Assembly (NCBI GenBank): GCA_041391505.1
Contig: JAWKNW010000016.1
Location: 62,001-126,000 of the forward strand
Reading direction: 5' to 3'
Length of the DNA stretch: 64,000 bases
Source of the DNA: Rhodothermales bacterium
GTDB lineage: Bacteria; Bacteroidota; Rhodothermia; Rhodothermales; JAHQVL01
The position numbers and the translations under genes were made by a program. The first letter of the stretch is position 1, and every line of letters starts with the position of its first letter. Below, one piece after another: positions 1 to 7,449 of this stretch. The notes beneath the pieces were generated by a model, which was not told the DNA's origin, made no database searches, and saw only the letters and a list, made by a program, of their open reading frames with translations.

Positions 1-868
1 TCACATCCGCCGTGCCGCGGTAAAAATCGTTGGCGTCGATCCGCGCATACAGCTTGCTCGCCTTTTCCTTGTTGAGCTTGCCGATGCCCGCGATGCCGCC
101 CTGCGCCTCCAGCCAGCGGAGCACCTTCTCGACGATGTAGATGGCGAAGACCGGCGGGGTATTGTAGAGGTCGGCCGCGTGGGTGCCGTAGTCGAGCATT
201 ACCGGCAGGTTGGGGTTACGCTTCTGGAGAAAGGCGTCGCGCACGAGGACGACGGTGACGCCCGACGGGCCGATGTTTTTCTGCGCGCCGGCGTAGATCA
301 GGCCATAGCGTTCGACCGACATCGGCCAGCTCAGGAAGTCGCTCGACGCGTCGCATACGAGCGGGACGTCGGAGGCCGGCTCTTCGTGAAACTGGGTGCC
401 GTAAATGGTATTGTTCGAGGTATAGTGCAGATACGCCGCATTCGGATCACGCTTCCAGGTGGAGGCCGCCGGGATGTAGGCGTAGTTGCGATCCTTGCTG
501 CTGGCCACCTCGCGCGCCGAACCGACGTACGCCGCCTGCTTGTAGGCCTTCGAGGCCCAGGCGCCCGTGATCACATAGTCGGCGCTACCGCCCGCCGGCA
601 GGAAGTTGAGCGGCACCTGATAGAATTGCATCGACGCCCCGCCCTGCAGAAACAGGATGTGCCAGTCGTCCGACAGCCCGAGCAGCCGGCGCAGGCTCTC
701 CCGCGCCGACGCCTCAATCGCCGAATAGTCGGACGACCGGTGGCTGATCTCCATGATGGACGTGCCGATGCCCCGGTACACGGGCAGCTCATCCCGCACT
801 TCGAGCAACACGGATTCAGGTAACACGCCGGGGCCGGCGGAGAAATTATGGACGCGCTGGTTGGTCAT
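1..868 (-). CDS. serC: Phosphoserine aminotransferase SerC (3' end cut by window edge)
   Basis: Converts 3-phosphohydroxypyruvate and glutamate to phosphoserine, the second step of serine synthesis; a cytoplasmic PLP enzyme. The reading frame is open from the ATG at 868 to the window edge (289 residues). It begins MTNQRVHNFSAGPGVLPESV, the classic SerC N-terminus, followed by GTSIMEISHRS, LFLQGGASMQF, a Trp/Asn region ending SNNTIYGT, and VCDASSDFLS. The PLP lysine lies in GLIYAGAQKNIGPSG, as in the family. The last part, normally about 70 residues, is outside the window. It is the third gene of DUF1015-serA-serC, with a 110-base gap to serA that holds an inverted repeat. Confidence 0.95.
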   Translation of the reverse strand, partial: MTNQRVHNFSAGPGVLPESVLLEVRDELPVYRGIGTSIMEISHRSSDYSAIEASARESLRRLLGLSDDWHILFLQGGASMQFYQVPLNFLPAGGSADYVITGAWASKAYKQAAYVGSAREVASSKDRNYAYIPAASTWKRDPNAAYLHYTSNNTIYGTQFHEEPASDVPLVCDASSDFLSWPMSVERYGLIYAGAQKNIGPSGVTVVLVRDAFLQKRNPNLPVMLDYGTHAADLYNTPPVFAIYIVEKVLRWLEAQGGIAGIGKLNKEKASKLYARIDANDFYRGTADV

Positions 869-878
869 GGGTGTTGGG

Positions 879-954
879 GTTCAAGGTTTAATGTTCAAGG
901 TTCAATGCTCAGTTCAAAAGGCATCCATAGAACCTAGAACCATGAACATTGAAC
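879..954. repeat. Inverted low-complexity intergenic repeat, GTTCAAGG type
   Basis: The left arm (879-907) is built of GTTCAAGG / GTTCAATG units. The right arm (926-954) is its imperfect reverse complement, ending CATGAACATTGAAC. The spacer is about 18 bases. It lies between serA and serC. A degenerate relative occurs at 33826-33854 between trpE and trpS. It could fold as an RNA hairpin in the serA-serC message; there is no U-run, so it is not a typical terminator. Confidence 0.7.
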
Positions 955-978
955 GGTAGCGTCCGGCAAAGCCGGTCG

Positions 979-2181
979 CTACAGCGCAATGGCGCTCACC
1001 GCCAGGATGTCCGGCAGCTTGCGAATGTTATCGAGGGTGGCTTCGCTCGGGGAACCGTCGAAGCGAATCCGGGCGCATGCCGCCTTGGCGCCGGAAAAAA
1101 TGAGGTTTTCCATTTCCTGGACGTTCCATCCCGCTTTACGCACCTCGTCCAGCACGTTCGCCAGCACGCCGACCTTGTCGAGGTGGCGGACGGTGAGCAG
1201 GTGCGTCGCCGGCGAGCGGTCCGCCAGGTTGACGCAGTTCGGCACGACGCCGTCGACATGGTACGATTCGATGATGCGGACCGCCTCCTCGGCGATGGCA
1301 TCCTGCGCCTGCTCGGTCGACGCCCCGATGTGGTGCGAGATGTACACGTTCGGATGGCTGGCCAGCGGATGCGAAAACGCGCCGTCTTTGCCGGCGGGCT
1401 CGCCCTCGAACACGTCCAGCGCCGCCGAAATCGGGCGCGCGTCGAGCGCCCAGACGAGCGCCTCCTCATCCACTACCGCGCTGCGGGTCGTGTTGATGAA
1501 AAACGCCCCGGGCTTCATCGTCTCGAAAAACACCCGGTTCGCCAGGTGCCGCGTCTCGGGCGTCGAGGCCACGTGGAGGCTCACCACGTCCGCAGCGGCG
1601 GCCACGTCGAGCGGACTCATGCAGCGCCGCACGCCGCAGGCTTCTGCCGTCGCATCCGTCAGCGAGCGGCTCCAGGCGATCACCTCCATCCCCATCGCCG
1701 TCGCGATGTCCGCCACCCGCTGCCCGATGTTACCCATCCCGATCAGCCCGAGCGTCCGCCCTTTCAGGCCCTGCGCCTTGCCGTATTTGCCCTTATTCCA
1801 GGCGCCGGCGCGCGCGTCGCTGACGTTGTCGGGCAGCCGGCGATCGAGGGACAGCATCAATCCGATCGTCAGTTCGGCCACCGCGTCCGCATTTTTCCCC
1901 GGGCAGTTCGCCACGAACACCCCGCGCTCCGACGCGGCGTTGACGTCGATGGTGTCGTACCCCGCCCCGGCGCGGACCACCAGCTCCAGGTTCGGATCCG
2001 CCTCGATGGCCGCCGCCGGCACCTTGGTCGACCGCACCACGAGCACCGTCGGCAGCTGGGTCGCCAGCGCCGTCACCAGGTCATCGCCCTTCAGCGCGGG
2101 CGCGTTGAGCACGGTGTGCCCTGATTTCTCCAGGCGCTCGATACAGGATGCCGGAAGCGCGTCGGCGAGAAGGATGGTCAT
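979..2181 (-). CDS. serA: D-3-phosphoglycerate dehydrogenase SerA
   Basis: Oxidises 3-phosphoglycerate to 3-phosphohydroxypyruvate with NAD, the first step of serine synthesis. About 400 residues from the ATG at 2181. A D-isomer dehydrogenase fold with Rossmann motif GLIGMGNIG (about 146-153), the catalytic Arg region in NTTRSAVV (about 233), the Glu region in FEGEP (about 260), and the catalytic His in SHHIGAST (about 283). Residues from about 325 to the end (THLLTVRHLDKVGVLANVL) form an ACT domain, so feedback by serine is plausible. The frame is open upstream to 2241, but those 20 codons (MIRDPASSIPYPA...) are translated intergenic repeat, so the start at 2181 (MTILLADALP) is preferred. 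Confidence 0.95.
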   Translation of the reverse strand: MTILLADALPASCIERLEKSGHTVLNAPALKGDDLVTALATQLPTVLVVRSTKVPAAAIEADPNLELVVRAGAGYDTIDVNAASERGVFVANCPGKNADAVAELTIGLMLSLDRRLPDNVSDARAGAWNKGKYGKAQGLKGRTLGLIGMGNIGQRVADIATAMGMEVIAWSRSLTDATAEACGVRRCMSPLDVAAAADVVSLHVASTPETRHLANRVFFETMKPGAFFINTTRSAVVDEEALVWALDARPISAALDVFEGEPAGKDGAFSHPLASHPNVYISHHIGASTEQAQDAIAEEAVRIIESYHVDGVVPNCVNLADRSPATHLLTVRHLDKVGVLANVLDEVRKAGWNVQEMENLIFSGAKAACARIRFDGSPSEATLDNIRKLPDILAVSAIAL

Positions 2182-2203
2182 GGCGGTGGATGGGGAGCTG
2201 GTT

Positions 2204-2240
2204 GCGGGATATGGGATGCTGGATGCAGGATCACGGATCA
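2204..2240. repeat. Low-complexity GGGATGC/GGATGCAGGAT intergenic repeat
   Basis: A run of GGGAT, GGATGCTGGATGCAGGATC and CGGATC units just upstream of the serA start. The same unit family recurs at 11601-11628, 26852-26900, 31391-31404 and 31491-31523, always in intergenic DNA. It creates a spurious N-terminal extension of the serA frame. Confidence 0.65.
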
Positions 2241-2259
2241 CGTCCGGGATGACGTTTCG

Positions 2260-3471
2260 TCAAAAAAGGTGCACCAGCAAACCGCTGCGGAGTTTCGGCT
2301 CGAACCAGGTAGATTTCGGCGGCATCAGCAGGCCGGCGTCGGACACGGCGAGGAGTTCGGCGACGCTGGTCGGGTACATCGAAAACGCCACGGCGGCCTT
2401 GCCGGTATCGACCAGCCGCTCGAGCTCGGCCGTACCGCGGATGCCGCCGACGAAGTAGATGTTGGGATCCGTGCGCGGGTCGCCGATGCCGAGGATCGGC
2501 TCGAGGATGTGCTCGCTGAGGCGGGCTACGTCGAGCGTGTCGGTGACCGTGTCTCGCCGGGTGGCGGGCAGCGTCACCTCGTGCCACGAGCCGGCCAGAT
2601 AGATACAGACGTCGCCGGCATGGCGCGGCGTCGGGGTCTGGGCCGGCCGAAGCGGCATGGCGGCGGACAGCTTTTCGAGGAACGCCGGCGGCGTCATGCC
2701 CAGCCGGTAGACGATGCGATTATACGGCAGGATGGCCATTTCCCCCATCGGGAAGAGCACCGCCGGGAAATAAAAGTGCTCGCCGGTTGTCCCGTCCCCC
2801 GCTTCTTCCACGGCCGCGGCCGCGAGACTCGCCGCCTTGCAGCGGTGGTGACCGTCGGCGACGTAGAGGTGGGGAATGTGTGCAAACGCCTCGACCATCG
2901 CGTCGGCGTTCGGCACCTTCCAGATGGTGTGGCGGACGCCGTCGGGGGCCGTGAAGTCGTACAGCGGCGGCGTCGCCTGAGCGGCCGCGATGCCGGCGGC
3001 GACGGCCGGCGAGTCCCGAAACGTGAGCATCACCGGCTCCGCGTGGGCGCGCTGGGTGATGATGTGCCGGGTGCGGTCCGCCTCCTTGTCCGGCCTCGTT
3101 TTTTCGTGTTTGAGGATCGTATCGTCGTCGTAGTCGGCCACCGAGACGCATCCGTAGACGCCCGTTTGCGACCGGCCGTTCATGATGAGGCGGTAGACAT
3201 AGACGGCCGGCTCGTTTTCCTGGATGGCCGCATCGCCTGCGGCATAGGCCTGGAGGTTCTCCGCGCCGCGGGTGTAGACGGCGTCGGCGTGTTCGTCGGT
3301 GCCCTCCGGAAGGTCGATTTCCGGGCGGATGACGTGGAGAAAGCTGTGCGGATTGCCGTCGGACAGCTGCCGGGCCTCTTCCGTGTTGATGACGTCGTAC
3401 GGCACCGAGGCGACGCGGGCCGCGAAGTCAGGATGAGGGCGGAGCGCCCGGAACGGGTGCAGGATGGCCAT
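2260..3471 (-). CDS. DUF1015 family protein linked to serine biosynthesis
   Basis: 403 residues, starting MAILHPFRALRPHPDFAARV and SVPYDVINTEEARQL, the hallmark opening of DUF1015. Other conserved blocks are HEKTRPDKEADRTRHI (about 140), LYVADGHHRCKAA (about 225) and the C-terminal DPRTDPNIYFVGG and PPKSTWFEPKLRSGLL. The Gly-His-His and Arg-rich blocks suggest a phosphate-handling or nucleotide-using site, but I know no established reaction. It is first in the same-strand series DUF1015-serA-serC, so a role in serine metabolism, perhaps replacing a missing phosphoserine phosphatase, is a context inference only. Confidence 0.9.
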   Translation of the reverse strand: MAILHPFRALRPHPDFAARVASVPYDVINTEEARQLSDGNPHSFLHVIRPEIDLPEGTDEHADAVYTRGAENLQAYAAGDAAIQENEPAVYVYRLIMNGRSQTGVYGCVSVADYDDDTILKHEKTRPDKEADRTRHIITQRAHAEPVMLTFRDSPAVAAGIAAAQATPPLYDFTAPDGVRHTIWKVPNADAMVEAFAHIPHLYVADGHHRCKAASLAAAAVEEAGDGTTGEHFYFPAVLFPMGEMAILPYNRIVYRLGMTPPAFLEKLSAAMPLRPAQTPTPRHAGDVCIYLAGSWHEVTLPATRRDTVTDTLDVARLSEHILEPILGIGDPRTDPNIYFVGGIRGTAELERLVDTGKAAVAFSMYPTSVAELLAVSDAGLLMPPKSTWFEPKLRSGLLVHLF

Positions 3472-3586
3472 AGAGGGGAATCGGATCAGGTTCAGAGACG
3501 GCGCAAAAGTACGACGCGCCGGCGGGCGCCGGACGGCTTAACAAAAAAGCCACCCGAAATAAGCCTCAAATTCACGGCTCCTCCTT

Positions 3587-3614
3587 TTGGAGCCGGCGTA
3601 TAAAGGCTTATCAT
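3587..3614 (+). promoter_or_regulatory. Candidate sigma70-type promoter for the initiator tRNA
   Basis: TTGGAG (3587-3592) is separated by 16 bases from TATCAT (3609-3614), with the tRNA starting 14 bases later. A small GC hairpin, CGGCTCC...GGAGCCG, sits at about 3574-3595, just upstream and overlapping the -35. Confidence 0.4.
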
Positions 3615-3627
3615 ACCAGTCCTACAT

Positions 3628-3700
3628 CGCGGGGTGGAGCAGCTGGTAGCTCACCGGGCTCATAACCCGGAGGTCGCAGGTTCGAATCCTGCCCCCGCTA
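3628..3700 (+). tRNA. Initiator tRNA-fMet (CAT)
   Basis: A 73-base cloverleaf. The acceptor arm CGCGGGG pairs with CCCCGC and leaves the first base (C) unpaired against T, which is the mark of bacterial initiators. The anticodon stem CCGGG/CCCGG carries the three G-C pairs typical of tRNA-fMet around the loop CTCATAA (anticodon CAT). The T arm is GCAGG-TTCGAAT-CCTGC and the discriminator base is A. CCA is not encoded. Confidence 0.96.
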
Positions 3701-3706
3701 CGAAAG

Positions 3707-3746
3707 AAAAAGCCGTCGGTCCAGTTCAAGGGCCGACGGCTTTTTT
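3707..3746 (+). terminator. Rho-independent terminator after tRNA-fMet
   Basis: The inverted repeat AAGCCGTCGG / CCGACGGCTT, with a 12-base loop, is followed by a run of six T. It starts seven bases after the tRNA. Confidence 0.9.
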
Positions 3747-3778
3747 ATGTACGACGTACGTTGGGTTGAGTATGCGCG

Positions 3779-4639
3779 CTACGATACTCGCGCCTCATAC
3801 TGTGACGGTTCAATACTAAATGCCTTCTCAATAGCACCCGCTTTGCAGAATAGACGTGGCTGCTGGCGAAAGTTATAGGCTCTGTAAAGCTGGAACCGCT
3901 CGCTTTCTTTGCGGGAAACTGCTAGCTCATTTCGAGTTACGAAAAATGGAGTCGATGCTCCATAATTTGTCGTTTTGACTTCGATCAAACGTTCTCGCCC
4001 AGAGGTCTCGAACGATAGCACGTCGTAACCGAGACCATCCCCGCGGGTAGCCGACACACGCTCGACTTTGCCAGCAAGGCGATCGTGGCGGGCGTGAAGC
4101 AGCCTGGCCACCTCGAATCGCAGAACGAATTCCTCACCTGCTGCACCCAGTGAACGATTATTGGCCTCTAAAGCAAGATAGTCGAAGCCGTGACGCAGTC
4201 GACCTGGTTCCTTAACAGAAGACCTGTTATAGCGATGTGGTGATCGCACAGAATCTGACGTAGGGGCCTTCACCAGTGCAGTCAAAATATCATCGAGTGT
4301 AGGGATCGATACCAGCGGCTCCGACATCTGTTGCCGAACGAAGTCTGTAAGAGACTTGCTCCGTCCTAATCGATGCTCTACAGCCTCATACAGCAAGTGC
4401 TGATAATTCACGAGCGGCTTGTAACCGGCGATATAGACGAACCCAAGTTCAATCAGGATTGCGCTGATATTCTGGTGCTTACGCTCTATCGCCCCGTCGG
4501 TCCGTTGATTCAACAAACTTGCAAGTCGCCGCCGATGGGCCGTCTTGTTGAATTCCCGGCCGCGCACTTCGCAATCGAGCATGTCGAAGTAGTCAGCAAC
4601 GGTTGCCTCGACCTCCGTTTGAGACCAATCACTTGCCAT
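3779..4639 (-). CDS. DUF3883 domain protein, nuclease-like
   Basis: 286 residues. The C-terminal half shows the DUF3883 pattern: LGAAGEEFVLRFE (about 165-176), then GDGLGYDVLSFETSG with Asp206, and RERLIEVKTTNYG with Glu220 and Lys222. D...ExK of this kind is the PD-(D/E)XK nuclease signature. The N-terminal half (HRRRLASLLNQRTDGAIERKHQNISAILIE split over about 35-64) is a helical, possibly DNA-related region common to these proteins. DUF3883 modules are often found in restriction and phage-defence settings. The gene is AT-richer than its neighbours and lies beside tRNA-fMet, which suggests acquisition. Nuclease activity is inferred. Confidence 0.8.
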   Translation of the reverse strand: MASDWSQTEVEATVADYFDMLDCEVRGREFNKTAHRRRLASLLNQRTDGAIERKHQNISAILIELGFVYIAGYKPLVNYQHLLYEAVEHRLGRSKSLTDFVRQQMSEPLVSIPTLDDILTALVKAPTSDSVRSPHRYNRSSVKEPGRLRHGFDYLALEANNRSLGAAGEEFVLRFEVARLLHARHDRLAGKVERVSATRGDGLGYDVLSFETSGRERLIEVKTTNYGASTPFFVTRNELAVSRKESERFQLYRAYNFRQQPRLFCKAGAIEKAFSIEPSQYEARVS

Positions 4640-4799
4640 TTTCTGTCTTTTGAGTGCCCAGATACCGAATCAAGTCCCACTGCTCCCAATAGGCTCCATA
4701 CGAATCAAATGCATAAACGATCTCTTTGGCGGGATGGCTTGGAGTACGGCCGCATTCTCCAGGCTGAGGAGTTCTATCTCCATTCGATAGGTGCGTCAC
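4629..4799 (-). CDS. Short ORF overlapping the DUF3883 gene, unknown
   Basis: From a GTG at 4799 the frame reads MTHLSNGDRTPQPGECG, then SHPAKEIVYAFDSYGAYWEQ and WDLIRYLGTQKTENGK, 56 residues in all. Its stop (4629-4631) lies inside the first codons of the DUF3883 gene, an 11-base overlap typical of translational coupling. The segment KEIVYAFDSYGAYWEQWDLIRYLG has protein-like composition with clustered aromatics. The frame is open back to the vapC stop codon and is the same frame as vapC. I do not recognise it. It may be the tail of a truncated gene, a small partner of DUF3883, or a readthrough extension of VapC. Confidence 0.4.
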   Translation of the reverse strand: MTHLSNGDRTPQPGECGRTPSHPAKEIVYAFDSYGAYWEQWDLIRYLGTQKTENGK

Positions 4800-4817
4800 A
4801 GCTGTACCTGATGCGAA

Positions 4818-5240
4818 TCACTGCAAATCAAACCAATTAGTCACTTCAATCCCTTCATAATCAGCAAAATCGGCAGTATTTCGGGTGACCACAAAAAGCT
4901 CATGCGCCACCGCAACGGCCGCGATCATGCCATCGACAAATGGCGCCGGCCGGCCGGTGGCTTCCAGACGAGCCCGCTCCCGCGCATGCCAGACCGCCGC
5001 TACCTCGTCGTACGGCAGAATCGGAATCGAGGGGTACACGACTTCGTTGAGGTAGTCGAAAAGGTACTCCTTTTTTCGCCCCGCCGGCATCCGCTCGACC
5101 CCATAAACCAGTTCGTGCCACACCACAATCGGCATCGCCACCTCACCCTGATGGACATGCAGCTTCTCGACGACGTTAGGATTCGGGTGCGGCTTTATGG
5201 GTTCAGAAAGGATGTTGCTGTCTAACAGAAATCGGAGCAT
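4818..5240 (-). CDS. VapC-type PIN domain ribonuclease toxin
   Basis: 140 residues with the PIN signature: LLDSNILSEP (Asp7), WHELVYGVER (Glu43), FVDGMIAAVAVAHEL (Asp103) and TRNTADF (Asp124). These four acidic residues bind the metal for RNA cleavage in VapC toxins. It directly follows its antitoxin: the start ATG shares its A with the antitoxin stop TGA (5240), so the pair is translationally coupled. Length and motif order match the FitB/VapC group, in which the complex binds its own promoter. The specific RNA target cannot be read from sequence. Confidence 0.9.
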   Translation of the reverse strand: MLRFLLDSNILSEPIKPHPNPNVVEKLHVHQGEVAMPIVVWHELVYGVERMPAGRKKEYLFDYLNEVVYPSIPILPYDEVAAVWHARERARLEATGRPAPFVDGMIAAVAVAHELFVVTRNTADFADYEGIEVTNWFDLQ

Positions 5241-5512
5241 CAGTGGCCGTCTCCGGTTTCTTCACCAAATGGCGAGGGCCGGCCTCTGTCCGGGCTGCGC
5301 AATCCATCAAAATCGGCATCTTCCAAGGGTGAAGGGCCATGATTTCTAACGAAGGCCTCGTACCGCTCCCGAAACGAAGCCCTCCCCTCGCTTAACGCCT
5401 GTTCGAGCAGCAGGATCGCTTGCTGGTTCAAACTGCGCCGCTCCTGCTCCGCCAGCCGGCGAAGCTGCTCCAGCAGCGTATCCGGGATGCTTTTGATCGT
5501 CAAAGATGCCAT
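5240..5512 (-). CDS. VapB/FitA-like antitoxin with ribbon-helix-helix N-terminus
   Basis: 90 residues from the ATG at 5512: MASLTIKSIPDTLLEQLRRL, then AEQERRSLNQQAILLLEQAL, a typical Arc/FitA ribbon-helix-helix DNA-binding domain. The C-terminal acidic tail (HGPSPLEDADFDGLRSPDRG) probably wraps the toxin active site. The frame is open upstream to 5620, but that part has no family resemblance, so the inner start is chosen. Partner of the VapC toxin overlapping its stop. Autoregulation through the region at 5513-5600 is expected from the family; no operator was identified. Confidence 0.85.
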   Translation of the reverse strand: MASLTIKSIPDTLLEQLRRLAEQERRSLNQQAILLLEQALSEGRASFRERYEAFVRNHGPSPLEDADFDGLRSPDRGRPSPFGEETGDGH

Positions 5513-5689
5513 ACTTAGATACGGTTCCATTATGGTTGCACAATGGTTGCGAACGTTGTGGACACGGTCTGGTTCTGCAACCGTGCCGTATTTCATCTTA
5601 AGCATGGCAATAGCTCCCATTTGCGCTACAAGCCCACTGGCCGGATCACAGTCTCCGAATCCACACGGTGCAAGCAGTCAACTCCCCTC

Positions 5690-6448
5690 TCACGCACTCT
5701 CCCGCTTGAACACCCGCGTACCTACGGCAATCCCCACCACGACCAGAAGCAGCGTCAGCGCCACCCCCCAGAGCGAAGCCGACGATACCAGCTCGCCCCG
5801 AAACATCGCGCGGACGCCGTCGATGATGTGCTTCAGCGGATTCAGGTCGCTCACGCGCTGGAGCCACAGCGGCGCGAGCGTCATCGGTAGGAAAATCCCG
5901 CTGAGCAGAGCGATCGGCAGGATGACGGCGTTCAGCAGCGGCGCGAAGGCGTCCTCGGACTTGAGCTTGAGCGCTACCGCATAGCTGACCGACGCGAAAC
6001 AGGCGCCCAGCAGCGCCACGGTGCCAACACCCACCCCCAGCGCCCACCACGGCGCGCGAAGCCCCATCAGCAGCGCCGCGCCCACGAGGATCGTGCCCTG
6101 CACCAGTAGCACGAGCACGTCGCGGGCCACGCGCCCCAGCAGGAGCGACGCGCGGCTGGCCGGCGTGACGCGCATCCGTTCGATCACGCCCGCGCGCCAC
6201 TCGGCGATCAGCCCGAACCCGACAAAACTCGACCCGAACATGCCGAGCTGCACGAGGAGGCCGGGCACGAAAACGCGCCACGCATCGCCTCCGAAGCCCG
6301 GCTGCTCGGCGACCGATTTCAGCAGCGGACCGAACAGGGTCAGATACAGAATGGGCTGCATGAGGCCGAACACGACCCAAACAGGCTGCCGCATCGACAG
6401 GCGCATCGCGCGGCTGAAAACGATCCAGGTGTCACGGAAAAGGCCCAT
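5690..6448 (-). CDS. ABC-2 type transporter permease, DrrB-like
   Basis: 252 residues with six hydrophobic segments. It begins MGLFRDTWIVFSRAMRLSMR, followed by VWVVFGLMQPILYLTLFGPL, and has the ABC-2 signature NPLKHIIDGVRAMFRGEL near the end. The C-terminal helix is GVALTLLLVVVGIAVGTRVF. It resembles daunorubicin-resistance type permeases (DrrB). It lies 17 bases downstream of its ATPase on the same strand, so the two form an exporter. The substrate is unknown; drugs, lipids or glycans are all possible. Confidence 0.9.
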   Translation of the reverse strand: MGLFRDTWIVFSRAMRLSMRQPVWVVFGLMQPILYLTLFGPLLKSVAEQPGFGGDAWRVFVPGLLVQLGMFGSSFVGFGLIAEWRAGVIERMRVTPASRASLLLGRVARDVLVLLVQGTILVGAALLMGLRAPWWALGVGVGTVALLGACFASVSYAVALKLKSEDAFAPLLNAVILPIALLSGIFLPMTLAPLWLQRVSDLNPLKHIIDGVRAMFRGELVSSASLWGVALTLLLVVVGIAVGTRVFKRESA

Positions 6449-6465
6449 AGCGTGGAAGCTCCGAA

Positions 6466-7449
6466 TTATCCGTTGGACTCGCGCAGCGAGCGGCCGGTGA
6501 GGGTCAGAAAAACATCGTCGAGGGTCGGCCGGCGAACCGCCACGGCCGCGGTATCGATGCCGGCCTTCGAAAGGGCGACGAGCAGTCCAGGAAGCGCCGA
6601 TCCGCCGTCTGGCGCCGTGAGATGGATCTCAGCGCCATGCACTTCGGGCGTGGATCCGGCGAGGCGTTCGGCGATCACGGCGTTGGCCTCGGCAATCCTG
6701 GATAGATCGACCAGCGTCAGGTAGATGGCGTCGCCGCCGACGCGGCGTTTGAGTTCATCCGGCGTACCGCGCGCCACGATCTCGCCGTGGTCGATGATCA
6801 GGATGCGATCGCAGAGGGCATCGGCCTCGTCCATGTAGTGGGTCGTGATAAACACCGTCGTATTAAATTCGTCGCGCACGCGGCGGATGTGCTCCCAGAG
6901 GTTCGCGCGCGACTGCGGATCGAGGCCGGTCGAGGGTTCGTCGAGGAAAACCAGGGTCGGCTCGTGGATGAGGCCCATCGCGATGTCCAGGCGGCGACGC
7001 TGTCCGCCGGAGAGGGAGCCGCACTTGCGCTCCCATACCCCGTCAAGGTCGAGCACACGCAACAGCATGCGCCCACGCTGCTCGGCGGTTTGACGATCGA
7101 TTCTGTACATACGCGCGTGATCGACGAGCTCTTCGCCGGCCAAAGCCGAGGCATCGGTCGTACCCATCTGAGCGACATACCCGATTCGCCGACGCACCTC
7201 GACGGGGTTCGTGGTGAGATCCGCGCCGGCGACCGTCGCAGAGCCGCCGGTAGGGTCGAGCAGGGTGGTCAGCATGCGAAGGGTCGTCGTTTTGCCGGCG
7301 CCGTTCGGGCCGAGGAAACCGACGATCTCTCCGGCCGACACGGTGAGATCAACCCCCTTTACGGCCTCGAGGGTCCGGGGCGAGCCTTTTCCGCGTGCGC
7401 GAATCTTGTAGGTTTTTGCGAGACCTCGTGCGTCGATAACGTGCTGCAT
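6466..7449 (-). CDS. ABC transporter ATP-binding protein, DrrA-like
   Basis: 327 residues. Walker A GFLGPNGAGKTTTLRML (about 45-61), Q-loop YVAQMGTTDASALAGEE, signature LSGGQRRRLDIAMGL (about 147), Walker B TLVFLDEPSTGLDPQ, and H-loop VFITTHYMDEAD. The roughly 90-residue C-terminal extension ending in RRPTLDDVFLTLTGRSLR is the DrrA-type regulatory tail. Energises the adjacent ABC-2 permease for export across the inner membrane. Confidence 0.93.
   Translation of the reverse strand: MQHVIDARGLAKTYKIRARGKGSPRTLEAVKGVDLTVSAGEIVGFLGPNGAGKTTTLRMLTTLLDPTGGSATVAGADLTTNPVEVRRRIGYVAQMGTTDASALAGEELVDHARMYRIDRQTAEQRGRMLLRVLDLDGVWERKCGSLSGGQRRRLDIAMGLIHEPTLVFLDEPSTGLDPQSRANLWEHIRRVRDEFNTTVFITTHYMDEADALCDRILIIDHGEIVARGTPDELKRRVGGDAIYLTLVDLSRIAEANAVIAERLAGSTPEVHGAEIHLTAPDGGSALPGLLVALSKAGIDTAAVAVRRPTLDDVFLTLTGRSLRESNG

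Noticed and set aside
3701..5690. Possible integrase or attachment-site duplication after tRNA-fMet
   Set aside because: No integrase gene and no visible copy of the tRNA 3' end at the far border, so an integrative element cannot be claimed.
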